Shown: positions 8,073 through 17,304, numbered from the stretch's first letter. The stretch: DNA of 64,000 bases from Clostridium thermarum (GCF_006351925.1 NZ_CP040924.1:2485860-2549859), one strand, 5' to 3'. Made by a program: numbers and translations. The notes: generated by a model from the sequence alone, not told the origin.

Positions 8073-9343
8073 AGAGGCAATTTTTTGCTTATACTCTCTT
8101 TGACTTTTCTTATTAGGTCATCTCTTACGTCTTTAATCTTGCTAAAGATTATTCTTCTTGCCTTTCTGGTTCTTCTGAATAAGGGCAAGTTATGATAATG
8201 AACAGTAAATAACTCCTCAATTTCCTTAGCACTGATAATTAATATATCTTCCAGATACACATCCTTAGCCTTAAAGTAGTCTGTATCCAGTTCCATTAGC
8301 TTTTCATCTAAGATTTCTATGAAATGAGGTGAATTTTTCAGGCCTATATCTTCTAGGAGTTCTTTATCGCCCGCCAGCACTTTTTCCATATATTCCTTAA
8401 AAGGCATAATATGTTCGATATTCAGAAGCTCCATTGCATAATCCTTAAAAGTTCTCTGCTTTACCCCCACCTCACCCAGGCTTGGTAATACCATGGAGAT
8501 GTACTCCATAAAAATACTGTTAGGTCCAAGAATCAATACTTTGTCCTGCAAAATATCCCTATAGTTATATAACAGATAGGCCACCCGATGGAGAGCGATG
8601 GTAGTCTTACCACTTCCAGCAACCCCATTTACCACTACGGTCTTAGTCCTTGGCTGCCTTATAATGTTATCCTGTTCCTCCTGAATAGTCATTACGATAT
8701 CTTTCAGTTTCTGTGAACTATTTTCACTTAATACAAGCTGTAATATATCATCTTTTACTTCAGCAGCACTATCAAACATTCCGGTAAGTTGGCCACGTTT
8801 TATTATAAACTGTCTTTTTAACAAAACATCTGCTTCTATTTCTCCTACCGGTGCCTTATAGGTTGCCTTTCCAAGCTTTCCGCTGTAAAAAAGAGCTGCT
8901 ATAGGCGCCCTCCAGTCTACTACCAGGGGTTCATAGGTTCCCTCAGGTGTAAGTCCGAATCTTCCAATATAAACAGTTTCCTCGTCTTCGGAATCTAATT
9001 CAGTAAAATCAACCCTACCGAAGTAAGGGGCATTTTCTAAGATAACCAGTTCCTTTAATCTTCTGTCTATGGTTTTAAAAGCTTCTTCTTTCACAAACCT
9101 TTCATGATCAAAATACTCTGTGATTTTATCTTCATCTTCCCTATACTCGTCCAGAACATTCTTCCTATATTCCAAGATATACTGTCCAAACTCTTTTCTC
9201 TTTGAAATATATTTTAGTATCTCAGCTTTAATAACATTTTTGGTATACTCTAATCTTTCCTCCTCAAGGTTTCTTTCAAAAGCCTCTTTTATGCTTTCAC
9301 TGATCACTTCTTCTTTATCTATATGGAAATCCTTATTATCCAT
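8069..9343 (-). CDS. helD: HelD helicase-like protein, N-terminal part (frameshifted)
   Basis: First 424 aa of the same gene: a long N-terminal coiled coil that in HelD enters the RNA polymerase secondary channel, the VVDWRAPIAALFY motif near residue 142, and Walker A GVAGSGKTTIALHR at 240. The reading frame is lost near 8094-8099, where a CT run has three units; removing one unit restores VKEYKQKIAS and joins the two parts into a protein of about 710-720 aa, close to the family length. After the shift only a few foreign residues precede the stop. The start has GGGGG upstream. It lies 14 bases after lepB. Confidence 0.87.
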   Translation of the reverse strand: MDNKDFHIDKEEVISESIKEAFERNLEEERLEYTKNVIKAEILKYISKRKEFGQYILEYRKNVLDEYREDEDKITEYFDHERFVKEEAFKTIDRRLKELVILENAPYFGRVDFTELDSEDEETVYIGRFGLTPEGTYEPLVVDWRAPIAALFYSGKLGKATYKAPVGEIEADVLLKRQFIIKRGQLTGMFDSAAEVKDDILQLVLSENSSQKLKDIVMTIQEEQDNIIRQPRTKTVVVNGVAGSGKTTIALHRVAYLLYNYRDILQDKVLILGPNSIFMEYISMVLPSLGEVGVKQRTFKDYAMELLNIEHIMPFKEYMEKVLAGDKELLEDIGLKNSPHFIEILDEKLMELDTDYFKAKDVYLEDILIISAKEIEELFTVHYHNLPLFRRTRKARRIIFSKIKDVRDDLIRKVKESISKKLPL

Positions 9344-9357
9344 GTTTATACCCCCAG

Positions 9358-9897
9358 TTACTTTAATATTCTAAATCTATTAAAGGGGAATACCGTGACT
9401 CTTGCCTTTCCCTTTATATTGTCCTTATGTATGTACTTATTTTGCCAGAACCTTGCATCCTTAGAATTGGCTCTGTTATCTCCTAAGAATAGATAGTGAT
9501 CTTCCGGTACTTCAAAACTTCCCATCATATCGCTCTGATTAACAACATAGGGCTCCTCATACTTTTCACCGTTGATATATACGGTTCCTGTGTCATCAAT
9601 TTCCACCTTTTCACCGGGTAAGCCTATCACTCTTTTAATAAGCAAGGAGTCTAACTCCTCTGAATAAAAAACGATTATATCGCCTCTTTTTATATTATCT
9701 TTATTGTATACCACCGTGGCAAAACAGTTATCACCAACCTCTAAGGTAGGAGACATAGATTCTGAAGGTATATATATTTTAAATACTATGAACTTATTGA
9801 TTATAAAAGCCAGTACTAATGCCACCAATATTGGGACAAGGAAATCGCTCACAAAACTCTTTTTTTTGCTTTCAGCATTACTCAAATAAAACACCAA
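9358..9897 (-). CDS. lepB: Signal peptidase I
   Basis: Membrane-bound type I signal peptidase that removes signal peptides from exported proteins, 179 aa, the short Gram-positive (SipS-like) form. One N-terminal membrane helix (about residues 17-35) is followed by the catalytic serine motif PSESMSPTLEVGD, the lysine motif KRVIGLPGEKVEI and box E GDNRANSKDARFW. The start is a TTG; GTG or TTG codons a few residues later are also possible because the ribosome site is weak. It lies upstream of helD with a 14-base gap. Confidence 0.94.
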   Translation of the reverse strand: MVFYLSNAESKKKSFVSDFLVPILVALVLAFIINKFIVFKIYIPSESMSPTLEVGDNCFATVVYNKDNIKRGDIIVFYSEELDSLLIKRVIGLPGEKVEIDDTGTVYINGEKYEEPYVVNQSDMMGSFEVPEDHYLFLGDNRANSKDARFWQNKYIHKDNIKGKARVTVFPFNRFRILK

Positions 9898-10093
9898 CTT
9901 TCTTTTTCTATATTTACGCTTTAATTAATATTGTCCCCAATTCCCTCTCATATATTTCATATGTTGCTTTGTATTTACAACCTTCACAGTCACATATTTA
10001 ATTATATATTAAAATACTGTACTGTAAAAGAATAATATACTATAATCTTACTAGAATATTGTATACACTATATTTTATTTGGAGGATTTAGTT

Positions 10094-10744
10094 ATGATTA
10101 AACTTGCACCATCCATTTTATCCGCGGACTTTGCAAAGCTTGGAGAACAGGTAGCACTTTTGGAAAAAGCCAAGGTTGACCTGCTTCATATAGATGTAAT
10201 GGACGGAAACTTTGTGCCCAATATTTCTATAGGCCTGCCGGTTATAAAATCACTAAGACCTTATACTAAGCTGCCTTTTGATGTACATCTTATGATTGAA
10301 AAGCCTTCCCGTTACATAGAAGATTTCGCTAAAGCCGGAGCTGACTATATAACAGTTCATCAGGAAAGTGAGATACATATCGACCGCCTAATAGACCTCA
10401 TTAAGAGCTTCAAGGTCAAGGCCGGTGTTTCTATCAATCCCGCTACGCCGGTTTCTGTTTTGGAGCATTTGCTTCCAAAGGTGGATTTAGTCCTTATTAT
10501 GAGTGTTAACCCAGGCTTCGGAGGCCAGTCCTTAATCGAGTATACTCTTGATAAAGTAAAGGCCTTAAAGGAAATCAGGGAAAAGCACAACTACAGCTAT
10601 GAAATAAGTATTGATGGCGGCGTTACCCTTGAAAACTGCCAGAGAATTGCAGCCTGTGGTGCTGATATCCTGGTATCCGGTTCAAGCATTTTTAAGAATA
10701 ATGCCATTGAGGACAACGTTAAAGAATTTAGAGCCTTAACATAA
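10094..10744 (+). CDS. rpe: Ribulose-phosphate 3-epimerase
   Basis: TIM-barrel metal-dependent enzyme of the pentose phosphate pathway interconverting ribulose 5-phosphate and xylulose 5-phosphate, 216 aa from the chosen start. Family motifs: APSILSADFAKLG at the N-terminus, HIDVMDGNFVPNIS, DVHLMIEKP, MSVNPGFGGQ and the C-terminal ISIDGGVTLEN with DILVSGSSIF. The frame opens five codons earlier (10079), but GGAGG at 10081-10085 fits the ATG at 10094. It is a single-gene unit ending at a strong terminator. Confidence 0.97.
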   Translation: MIKLAPSILSADFAKLGEQVALLEKAKVDLLHIDVMDGNFVPNISIGLPVIKSLRPYTKLPFDVHLMIEKPSRYIEDFAKAGADYITVHQESEIHIDRLIDLIKSFKVKAGVSINPATPVSVLEHLLPKVDLVLIMSVNPGFGGQSLIEYTLDKVKALKEIREKHNYSYEISIDGGVTLENCQRIAACGADILVSGSSIFKNNAIEDNVKEFRALT

Positions 10745-10760
10745 TTATGCAGTGAACATT

Positions 10761-10787
10761 AAAAGACGGGGACCTTCCCCGTCTTTT
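10761..10787. terminator. Bidirectional intrinsic terminator
   Basis: Perfect 12-bp GC-rich stem (10761-10772 with 10776-10787) with a 3-base loop, A-run before and T-run after, between convergent rpe and the trimodular synthase gene. Confidence 0.92.
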
Positions 10788-10793
10788 CTGTTA

Positions 10794-13700
10794 TTAAACT
10801 GCTGCTTCTTCCTCTTCCTTAAACATGTCTATCTTATATTCCTTAGCTATGTCAATCAGCAAATCAAGCGCCCTGATTATCTGATGTTCTTTATGCTCAC
10901 TGGTTACACAGAATCTAAGTCTTGACTGTCCCTTTGGCACTGCAGGATATACTGCCGGAGGTACAAAGACCCCTCTTTCCAACAGTAAATTGCTTAAAAG
11001 GAAGGCATCATTGTCATCTCCTACCATAATAGGTATGATTGCTGTTTTGCCTGCAAGACATGTATCCAACCCTCTCTTATGAGCTTCGGATACAAATATT
11101 TCTATGTTTCTGTGCAATCTCTTAACCGCTGAATTATCACGCTCTAAAATTTCAATAGCTTTTAAAGTGGCAGCTGCTGAAGGGGGATTTATTCCAACGG
11201 AGAACACAAAGCCCGGAACATTATATTTCAAGTAAGTTATGAGACTCTTCTTTCCTGCCAAATAACCTCCGCAGGTTCCTAAGCCCTTAGAAATTGTACC
11301 CATTTTGATATCTATGTCATATGGATCCAGCTTGAAGTATTCGTCTACCCCACCTCCATGCTCACCTATTACACAGGCTGAATGTGCTTCATCTACCATC
11401 AAGAAGAAGCCATACTTCTTTTTAAGTCTTACAAATTCAGGAATTGGGGCAATATCTCCATCCATTGAATAAACGCCTTCAACTACAACTAATATCTTTT
11501 CATACATGTTTCGAACATTCTTAAGAATACTTTCAAGAGCTGCGAAATCATTATGCGGAAAGGCCTTGGCATCACTTCTTGACAACTGCGTACCCTGAAC
11601 TATGGAGTTGTGGGATAAGGCATCATAAAGTATAATGTCCCTTTCGTTACAAAAGTTACCTACAAAGGTTACATTTGTGGAGTGGCCTCCTACCAATACA
11701 ATAGCATCTTCTGCATGTTTCCACTTTGCAATTCGTGCTTCCAATTCTTGATATAGATGCTTCTCCCCTGCAAGGATTCTGCTTCCACTGGCGGAAGTAC
11801 CGTACTTTTCCGCTGCCTCCTTTGCAGCCTGAACAGTTTCAGGGTGACCTGACATTCCAACATAGTTATAAGATCCAAAATTCAAGATTTCTTTTTCTCC
11901 GTTAAGCATGGATACATCTCTTATAGTTGAGTCATGGCAGATAAAATATGGATTCCCCACTTTCTCTGCTTCCTTCTGTCTTACAAGGAATTGTTGATAC
12001 TCCCTGGAATCTTCGAAATTAGTAATGGGTGTTACAGCTCCCCCCTCAGAGTCTGACGTTGATTCCGAGTAGTCTTGTATGCCCATTATTTTCTTTAATA
12101 TCAATAGAGAAAGATTATTTACATTTGTACAATTATAGTATTCAGAATCCGGTATCACTATATTGAACTTTTCTTCAACCTTAACAAGAAGACTTATACT
12201 TGATAGACTGTCTCCGCCTAAGTCATCAATGAAATGAGCATCGTCTTTGACACTTTCCTCGGATAAGTGGAGCACCTCACTGAAGGCTTTTCTTATTTCA
12301 TCCTTAATATTTTCAAAGTCTTTTTTATATCTTTCCTCTATTTTCATAGTCTTCTTTGAAGCCTCCATCACCTCAAATCCATTACCTTTAAGATCTAGTT
12401 CTACCAGGTTGATCTCCTTATTCTCTATAAACTTTTTAAGCTGTCCCCTCTTTACCTTTATTCCGTTTACCACCGGCAGAGGATCGCTGGTTAAATAAGC
12501 CTTATTTACCCTCTTCATAACAGGAAGGGTCCCATTTATTCTGTTTATAGAGTTTCTTAACTTATCGTAGTTTTCTTCTGTCAACATGCTTTTCTGCATG
12601 CTGAGTACCAAGGTTATATATTCATAATTTTCATCCTTTTTAGTTCCCAGCACTGACAATTGATTATGAAAGGGAAGCTTGTCGAAATAATCCTCCAATT
12701 CGTCAGGATATACATTTTCTCCGGACTCGTTCACTATGATGTCCTTTACCCTACCTTCAATCCAAAGCCTGTCACCCTTTATTCTACCGATATCTCCGGT
12801 ACTAAACCATCCTTGTTCATCAAGCTCTGCCGGTATATGTTTACCATCTATAAGCCTTCCGCTGTGTATTGCTTTACCTCTTACAAAAAGCTCACCAACA
12901 TTGTCCTTACCCTCAACCTTATACTCAACGTATTCCAAAGCGGTACCCACTGAGCCATTGAGTCTCTTGCTTAGACTTTCGCTTGATTCGCAGGAGGTTA
13001 TACCAACTTCTGTCATGCCAAAGCCGCTGGTTAGGTAATAACCAATACCATTAATCAATTTTAAGGTTTCATAGGGTATATGGCTGCCGCCGCTGATTAT
13101 GCACTTTATCTGAGGTCCCATCAAATTGTTCAGTGCACTCTTGAACATCTTCTGAGCCACCGATAGTCCAAATTTAGCATTGATTCTTTGAAGCAGAATG
13201 CTTGTGTTGAGCATTGTCTTAAACAACAGCTGCTTTCCAAAGGAAGCCTGCTCTACTTTTCTTAACACTGATTTTGCTATATTATTTGGCAGCAGTGGCA
13301 CTGTAGTTATATGAGTAACTCCATGTTTCCTGCAGGCTTGCAGAATAGTTTCCGGTGACCTATCCTTTATGTAAACTAACGTAGCCCCATGAAAGCAATA
13401 CCATATATATGATGCCATAAAGCCAAATATATGATGAAGGGGCAAAAAAGCCAGTATCTTATCTCCAGGCTTGGGTGCTATACGTTCACTCTCTATTATA
13501 AATCTCTCAGTATTACACACTTGATAGCAAACAGACTCGCCGGTATAATAATATACTTTGCTGGAGGAAGTAGTTCCGGATGTACAAAGAGCGAACTCTT
13601 TGTCCCAATTAGGTTTAAAGTCAGTATCTTCCTCATCAGCTTCTATTTTTTCTGTAATAATCATCTTAGCATCAGCCTGCTTTACTAAGTATGAAGTCAT

Positions 13701-14021
13701 CTCATCATTCAAAGAGGCATCTATCAATAAAGGCTTGTAGCCGGTCATCAAAATAGCCCAAAACATAATAGGCCACCAAGGAGAATTTGCCATCTTTAGG
13801 GCTATATAAGAACCTTTATTTATTTCTGAGGTTAGCTTTTCCAGCTTACCAGCGGTTTTATAAATTTTATTTTTATAATCAGTATAAGTCCATTTAATAA
13901 TTTTATCTTCTTCAATAAATTCACAAGCAGCACCTTGATTGCTCATCATGATCTCAAAAATACTTTTAAAATCCATAGAGGACTTTTTCAGAGCATCAAG
14001 ATTTTTAACTGAATCTCTCAT
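10794..14021 (-). CDS. Trimodular adenylating domain-ACP-alpha-oxoamine synthase
   Basis: A 1075-aa fusion of three families. Residues about 20-545 are an AMP-forming acyl ligase: FALCTSGTTSSSK at 143, GFGMTEVG at 333, GWFSTGDIG at 404, GRVKDIIV at 423 and the catalytic-lysine region NGIKVKRG at 519. Residues about 570-650 are an acyl carrier protein with phosphopantetheine serine 605 in GGDSLSS. Residues about 665-1065 are a PLP alpha-oxoamine synthase (serine palmitoyltransferase/KBL/BioF family): GTSASGSRILAG at 741, VDEAHS at 876 and PLP lysine 912 in TISKGLG. I infer that a fatty acid is activated, loaded on the fused carrier and condensed with an amino acid to give a 2-amino-3-ketone. 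An SDR lies 26 bases upstream. The family match is sure; the product is inferred. Confidence 0.88.
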   Translation of the reverse strand: MRDSVKNLDALKKSSMDFKSIFEIMMSNQGAACEFIEEDKIIKWTYTDYKNKIYKTAGKLEKLTSEINKGSYIALKMANSPWWPIMFWAILMTGYKPLLIDASLNDEMTSYLVKQADAKMIITEKIEADEEDTDFKPNWDKEFALCTSGTTSSSKVYYYTGESVCYQVCNTERFIIESERIAPKPGDKILAFLPLHHIFGFMASYIWYCFHGATLVYIKDRSPETILQACRKHGVTHITTVPLLPNNIAKSVLRKVEQASFGKQLLFKTMLNTSILLQRINAKFGLSVAQKMFKSALNNLMGPQIKCIISGGSHIPYETLKLINGIGYYLTSGFGMTEVGITSCESSESLSKRLNGSVGTALEYVEYKVEGKDNVGELFVRGKAIHSGRLIDGKHIPAELDEQGWFSTGDIGRIKGDRLWIEGRVKDIIVNESGENVYPDELEDYFDKLPFHNQLSVLGTKKDENYEYITLVLSMQKSMLTEENYDKLRNSINRINGTLPVMKRVNKAYLTSDPLPVVNGIKVKRGQLKKFIENKEINLVELDLKGNGFEVMEASKKTMKIEERYKKDFENIKDEIRKAFSEVLHLSEESVKDDAHFIDDLGGDSLSSISLLVKVEEKFNIVIPDSEYYNCTNVNNLSLLILKKIMGIQDYSESTSDSEGGAVTPITNFEDSREYQQFLVRQKEAEKVGNPYFICHDSTIRDVSMLNGEKEILNFGSYNYVGMSGHPETVQAAKEAAEKYGTSASGSRILAGEKHLYQELEARIAKWKHAEDAIVLVGGHSTNVTFVGNFCNERDIILYDALSHNSIVQGTQLSRSDAKAFPHNDFAALESILKNVRNMYEKILVVVEGVYSMDGDIAPIPEFVRLKKKYGFFLMVDEAHSACVIGEHGGGVDEYFKLDPYDIDIKMGTISKGLGTCGGYLAGKKSLITYLKYNVPGFVFSVGINPPSAAATLKAIEILERDNSAVKRLHRNIEIFVSEAHKRGLDTCLAGKTAIIPIMVGDDNDAFLLSNLLLERGVFVPPAVYPAVPKGQSRLRFCVTSEHKEHQIIRALDLLIDIAKEYKIDMFKEEEEAAV

Positions 14022-14047
14022 AATTTTTCATCTCCATATAATAATCT

Positions 14048-14926
14048 TTATAGATTAAACCTTTTATCTACTCTTTCCAGTTCATCATTTGTTTTTATAC
14101 CTTTACCCATATAATAATTAATTATTATCTTTTCAAAGACCCTACCCGGCAAGAACTTTTTAACCAGTACAGAAAGCTTTTGCTCAAAGTTTCCCACCAC
14201 ATATCTGAGTTTGGGATTTGAGGTATGTATAATCTTATTTATAAGCTTACCTATAATTTCCGGATTACATCCATTAATTTCGTCACTTTCAAAGACAGAA
14301 ACAGTCTTCAAAAAATCTTCATAATAACAGGATTTTTTGCTGGTAGCTGCAGAAAATTTTCTTCTGCTTGTAAATCCAGTTTTAAAATCCCCCGGCTCAA
14401 GGATACATACTTTTATTCCAAATCTTCTCACTTCCTTGCTAAGTGCTTCGCTGTACCCTTCTACCGCAAACTTTGTACTGCTGTATACCCCTTGATAAGG
14501 CAGGCCTATTACTCCCCCAATAGAAGAGCTGTTAATGATAATTCCTGTACCTAGCTTTCTCATATGCGGCAGCACTTCATTTATAACTCTCACCATGCCA
14601 AAGAAGTTAGTCTCAAAAAGTTCTTTAATTTCTTCAACATTTGTATCTTCCAGTGCCCCTGAAATTCCTGACCCAGCATTATTAAATAACACATCTATCC
14701 TTCCCTCTCTATCCATCACCCCCTTCACCGCAGCTTTAACTGAAGCCTCATCAGTCAAGTCCATTGTTATCATCCTTATGTTCCACTTGTCCATATCTTT
14801 ATCTATTTTTGGACTCCTGCTTGTTCCGTACACTATTGCCCCCTCTTTTGCAAGATACAGCGCAGTAGCTTTACCGATGCCTGAGGAGGCCCCGGTGATG
14901 AAAATCACCTTTCTGGTCTTATCCAT
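14048..14926 (-). CDS. Short-chain dehydrogenase/reductase (possible 3-keto-lipid reductase)
   Basis: Classical SDR, 292 aa: NAD(P) motif TGASSGIGKA near residue 11, NNAGSG near 85, catalytic Ser in INSSSIGG and YSSTKFA with the Tyr-x-x-x-Lys pair. The long C-terminal tail after the Rossmann core resembles the 3-ketodihydrosphingosine reductase-like branch, but SDR substrate cannot be read from sequence. An AGAGGGG ribosome site precedes the ATG. It is the first gene of a two-gene operon with the trimodular synthase; the pairing suggests reduction of that enzyme's keto product to an amino alcohol. Confidence 0.88.
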   Translation of the reverse strand: MDKTRKVIFITGASSGIGKATALYLAKEGAIVYGTSRSPKIDKDMDKWNIRMITMDLTDEASVKAAVKGVMDREGRIDVLFNNAGSGISGALEDTNVEEIKELFETNFFGMVRVINEVLPHMRKLGTGIIINSSSIGGVIGLPYQGVYSSTKFAVEGYSEALSKEVRRFGIKVCILEPGDFKTGFTSRRKFSAATSKKSCYYEDFLKTVSVFESDEINGCNPEIIGKLINKIIHTSNPKLRYVVGNFEQKLSVLVKKFLPGRVFEKIIINYYMGKGIKTNDELERVDKRFNL

Positions 14927-15222
14927 ACATCAACGCCCCTCTAAATATTTTAATAAAACCTATTATACTAAATAATTAGATACTTTATATATTTTTTTGA
15001 ATATTCAAATATCTTTTTTTACTTCCAATCATTATATTATACAGCATTTCCTTGTAATAATTCTATGCTTTTTTTATTTTGATATGCTTCACTATTAAAG
15101 TGTAATTGTGGCGCCAAAATGATAAAAGTTGCGAACCGTCCCTCTCTATATAAAATTATGTTATTATGATAGAATATAATCAAAACGTATACATTTTTAT
15201 AAATACCATAGGAGCTGATAAT

Positions 15223-15975
15223 TTGTTCGAAATTCCACAGCTTTTAATAGTTATCTCCTTTGATGCATTGTCAACCCTGGACTTTGAAACAATAAACAGC
15301 CTGCCAAACTTTAGTCAATTTTTAAGAAATTCCTCTTATTGCAAAAGAGTTAAATCTATATATCCCTCTCTCACCTATCCAGCACTTGCAACAATAGTAA
15401 CAGGGAAATATCCTAAAAATCATGGTGTAATAAACAATACCCTGCTGCAGCCGGGAAGGGACAAACCCGATTGGTATTGGTACAGAAAGTACATAAGTAG
15501 ACCTACCCTATATGATAAAGCTATTGATAAGGGTTTAAAAGTAGCAGCACTATTATGGCCTGTTACCGGACGTTCCCGCATACAATATAGTATGCCAGAA
15601 ATATTTGCAAACCGTCCTTGGACCAATCAGATAATTGTTTCCATACTCAGCGGCAGTCCTTGGTATCAGTTTATCTTAAATCAGAAGTTGGGACACCTTA
15701 GAAGAGGCTTTCAGGAACCATACTTAGATGATTTCGTTCATGAAAATGCTCTTTACACAATAAAGCATTACAGCCCAAATCTCATGCTGATTCACTATAC
15801 GGACTTGGATTGGCAAAGGCACAAACACGGCTTCTATTCTAAAGAAGCAAAGGAAGCTTTAATCCGTCATGATACAAGACTAGGAGAAATAACAAATAAC
15901 GGTGTCTTCAGTATAATTTTATTATTCGTACTAGGTGGTCTTATATTAACTAAGGTTCCTGAAAAAAATTCATAG
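15223..15975 (+). CDS. Type I phosphodiesterase/pyrophosphatase-like protein, C-terminally damaged
   Basis: Alkaline-phosphatase-superfamily enzyme. The N-terminal part is typical: LLIVISFDALSTL with a metal Asp, SIYPSLTYPALATIVTGKYP with the nucleophile Thr, GVINNTL and LIHYTDLDWQRHKHG. After RHDTRLGEI the family normally continues to a GDHG metal site and about 150 more residues; here it turns into a 22-residue hydrophobic stretch (FSIILLFVLGGLILTK) and stops. The catalytic C-terminal metal ligands are therefore missing. TTG 15223 with AGGAG upstream is preferred to ATG 15166, which overlaps a TATAAT box. Probably a truncated or chimeric, inactive gene. Confidence 0.7.
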   Translation: MFEIPQLLIVISFDALSTLDFETINSLPNFSQFLRNSSYCKRVKSIYPSLTYPALATIVTGKYPKNHGVINNTLLQPGRDKPDWYWYRKYISRPTLYDKAIDKGLKVAALLWPVTGRSRIQYSMPEIFANRPWTNQIIVSILSGSPWYQFILNQKLGHLRRGFQEPYLDDFVHENALYTIKHYSPNLMLIHYTDLDWQRHKHGFYSKEAKEALIRHDTRLGEITNNGVFSIILLFVLGGLILTKVPEKNS

Positions 15976-16027
15976 AATTAAATCATCATTTGATACTTAT
16001 TTAAATTTTAAGGAAGGCGGTGGAGCT

Positions 16028-17143
16028 TTGGAAGACAGAATTTATTGGATCGATTTTGATACTATGTATAATTTTATGAAGGATGTGTTCATGTCAGCAG
16101 GATTACGGGAAGAGGATGCAGCAATTTGCTCTGATGTATTGATTGCCGCAGACAAAAGAGGTATTGATTCCCATGGTATAGGAAGACTTAAGCCTATTTA
16201 CATCGATAGGATCCGTGAAGGTATTTTGAATCCCATTACCAATATAGAAATAGTGAAGGACAATATGGCCACCTCAGTTATAGATGGCCACGATGGCATG
16301 GGTCATGTTATTGCAAATAAGGCCATGAGTATGGCCATAGAAAAGGCTGAGAAATTTGGCCTAGGCATGGTTGCAGTAAGAAATTCTTCACACTACGGAA
16401 TCGCCGGCTATTATACCTTAATGGCAGCAGAAAAAGGCATGATAGGTATCACCGGTACCAATGCAAGGCCCTCAATTGCTCCAACCTTTGGTGTAGAAAA
16501 TATGCTGGGTACTAATCCTTTGACCTTTTCAATGCCTACAGACGAAGAGTTTCCCTTCTTCTTAGACTGTGCAACCTCAATTACCCAACGAGGTAAAATA
16601 GAAGTATATGACCGTCTGGGAAAAGAACTCCCTGTAGGCTGGATAATAGATGAGCACGGAAATGCCAGAACGGATACCCACCAGGTATTGGAAGACCTAG
16701 TAAAGGGAACAGCGGCCTTAGCCCCCTTAGGCGGAATTGGTGAAGAAACCGGCGGCTATAAGGGCTATGGTTATGCCACGGTAGTGGAAATACTGTCAGC
16801 AGCCCTCCAGGCGGGAAGCTTCTTAAAGGCATTGAACGGCATCGACGCTGATGGTGCAAAGAGGCCCTATCATCTTGGCCACTTTTTCATAGCTATAAAC
16901 ATTGAACATTTTATTGAACTTGACAAGTTTAAAAAGATTGCCGGAGATATTTTGAGATCCTTGAGAAACTCAAAGAAAGCGCCGGGACAAGATAGAATCT
17001 ATACCCCCGGCGAGAAAGAATATGAAACATGGCTTTATAGAAAGGATAAAGGAGTGCCGGTAAATTTAGCGCTACAGAAAGACATCTTATCTCTAAAAAA
17101 AGAATTCAACCTTCAACAATATGTGTTTCCTTTTGAGGAATAA
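16028..17143 (+). CDS. Ldh family oxidoreductase (malate/L-lactate dehydrogenase type)
   Basis: NAD(P)-dependent dehydrogenase of the Ldh_2 (YlbC/MdhC-like) family, 371 aa, unrelated to classical Rossmann lactate dehydrogenases. Motifs: AADKRGIDSHGIGRL near residue 45 with the catalytic His, NSSHYGIAGYYTLMA near 118, NARPSIAPTFG, LGTNPLTFSMPT and GGYKGYGYATVVE near 243. The start is TTG 16028 with GGTGGAGC upstream; the frame is open further upstream, but without a better start. It lies 52 bases after the damaged phosphodiesterase gene. The substrate is an alpha-keto/hydroxy acid; which one cannot be told. Confidence 0.9.
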   Translation: MEDRIYWIDFDTMYNFMKDVFMSAGLREEDAAICSDVLIAADKRGIDSHGIGRLKPIYIDRIREGILNPITNIEIVKDNMATSVIDGHDGMGHVIANKAMSMAIEKAEKFGLGMVAVRNSSHYGIAGYYTLMAAEKGMIGITGTNARPSIAPTFGVENMLGTNPLTFSMPTDEEFPFFLDCATSITQRGKIEVYDRLGKELPVGWIIDEHGNARTDTHQVLEDLVKGTAALAPLGGIGEETGGYKGYGYATVVEILSAALQAGSFLKALNGIDADGAKRPYHLGHFFIAINIEHFIELDKFKKIAGDILRSLRNSKKAPGQDRIYTPGEKEYETWLYRKDKGVPVNLALQKDILSLKKEFNLQQYVFPFEE

Positions 17144-17173
17144 TATAGTTTTCTTACAAAGGGATGTTTCTAT

Positions 17174-17304
17174 AGTGACAAATTAAGAGTGACAAGTTTA
17201 GGATATCTTTTCTCAGCAAAGCTGAGATAAGCTTAAAATATAAGAAATTCAGCCAAGCTGAATTTCATCCATAACTTGTCACTTGCCACTTTTCACTTGT
17301 CACT
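17174..17304. repeat. 131-bp inverted-repeat element with AGTGACA heptamers
   Basis: The left arm (17174-17196) has AGTGACA twice; the right arm (17275-17304) has the inverted TGTCACT-type heptamer in several degenerate copies. Inside are two nested hairpins, CTCAGC/GCTGAG (17212-17226) and AAATTCAGC/GCTGAATTT (17246-17265). It lies in the gap between two convergent genes. Its design resembles the element at 4091-4291. No coding capacity. Confidence 0.6.

Noticed and set aside
8080..8088. Programmed -1 frameshift on the A6 run in helD
   Set aside because: The family-like frame YKQKIAS already begins upstream of the A6 run, so the shift lies at the CT repeat (8094-8099), not at the A run.
15100..15150. 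Regulatory RNA near GCGAACCGTCCC before the phosphodiesterase gene
   Set aside because: Only a short string with no supporting stem structure; no function can be argued from it.
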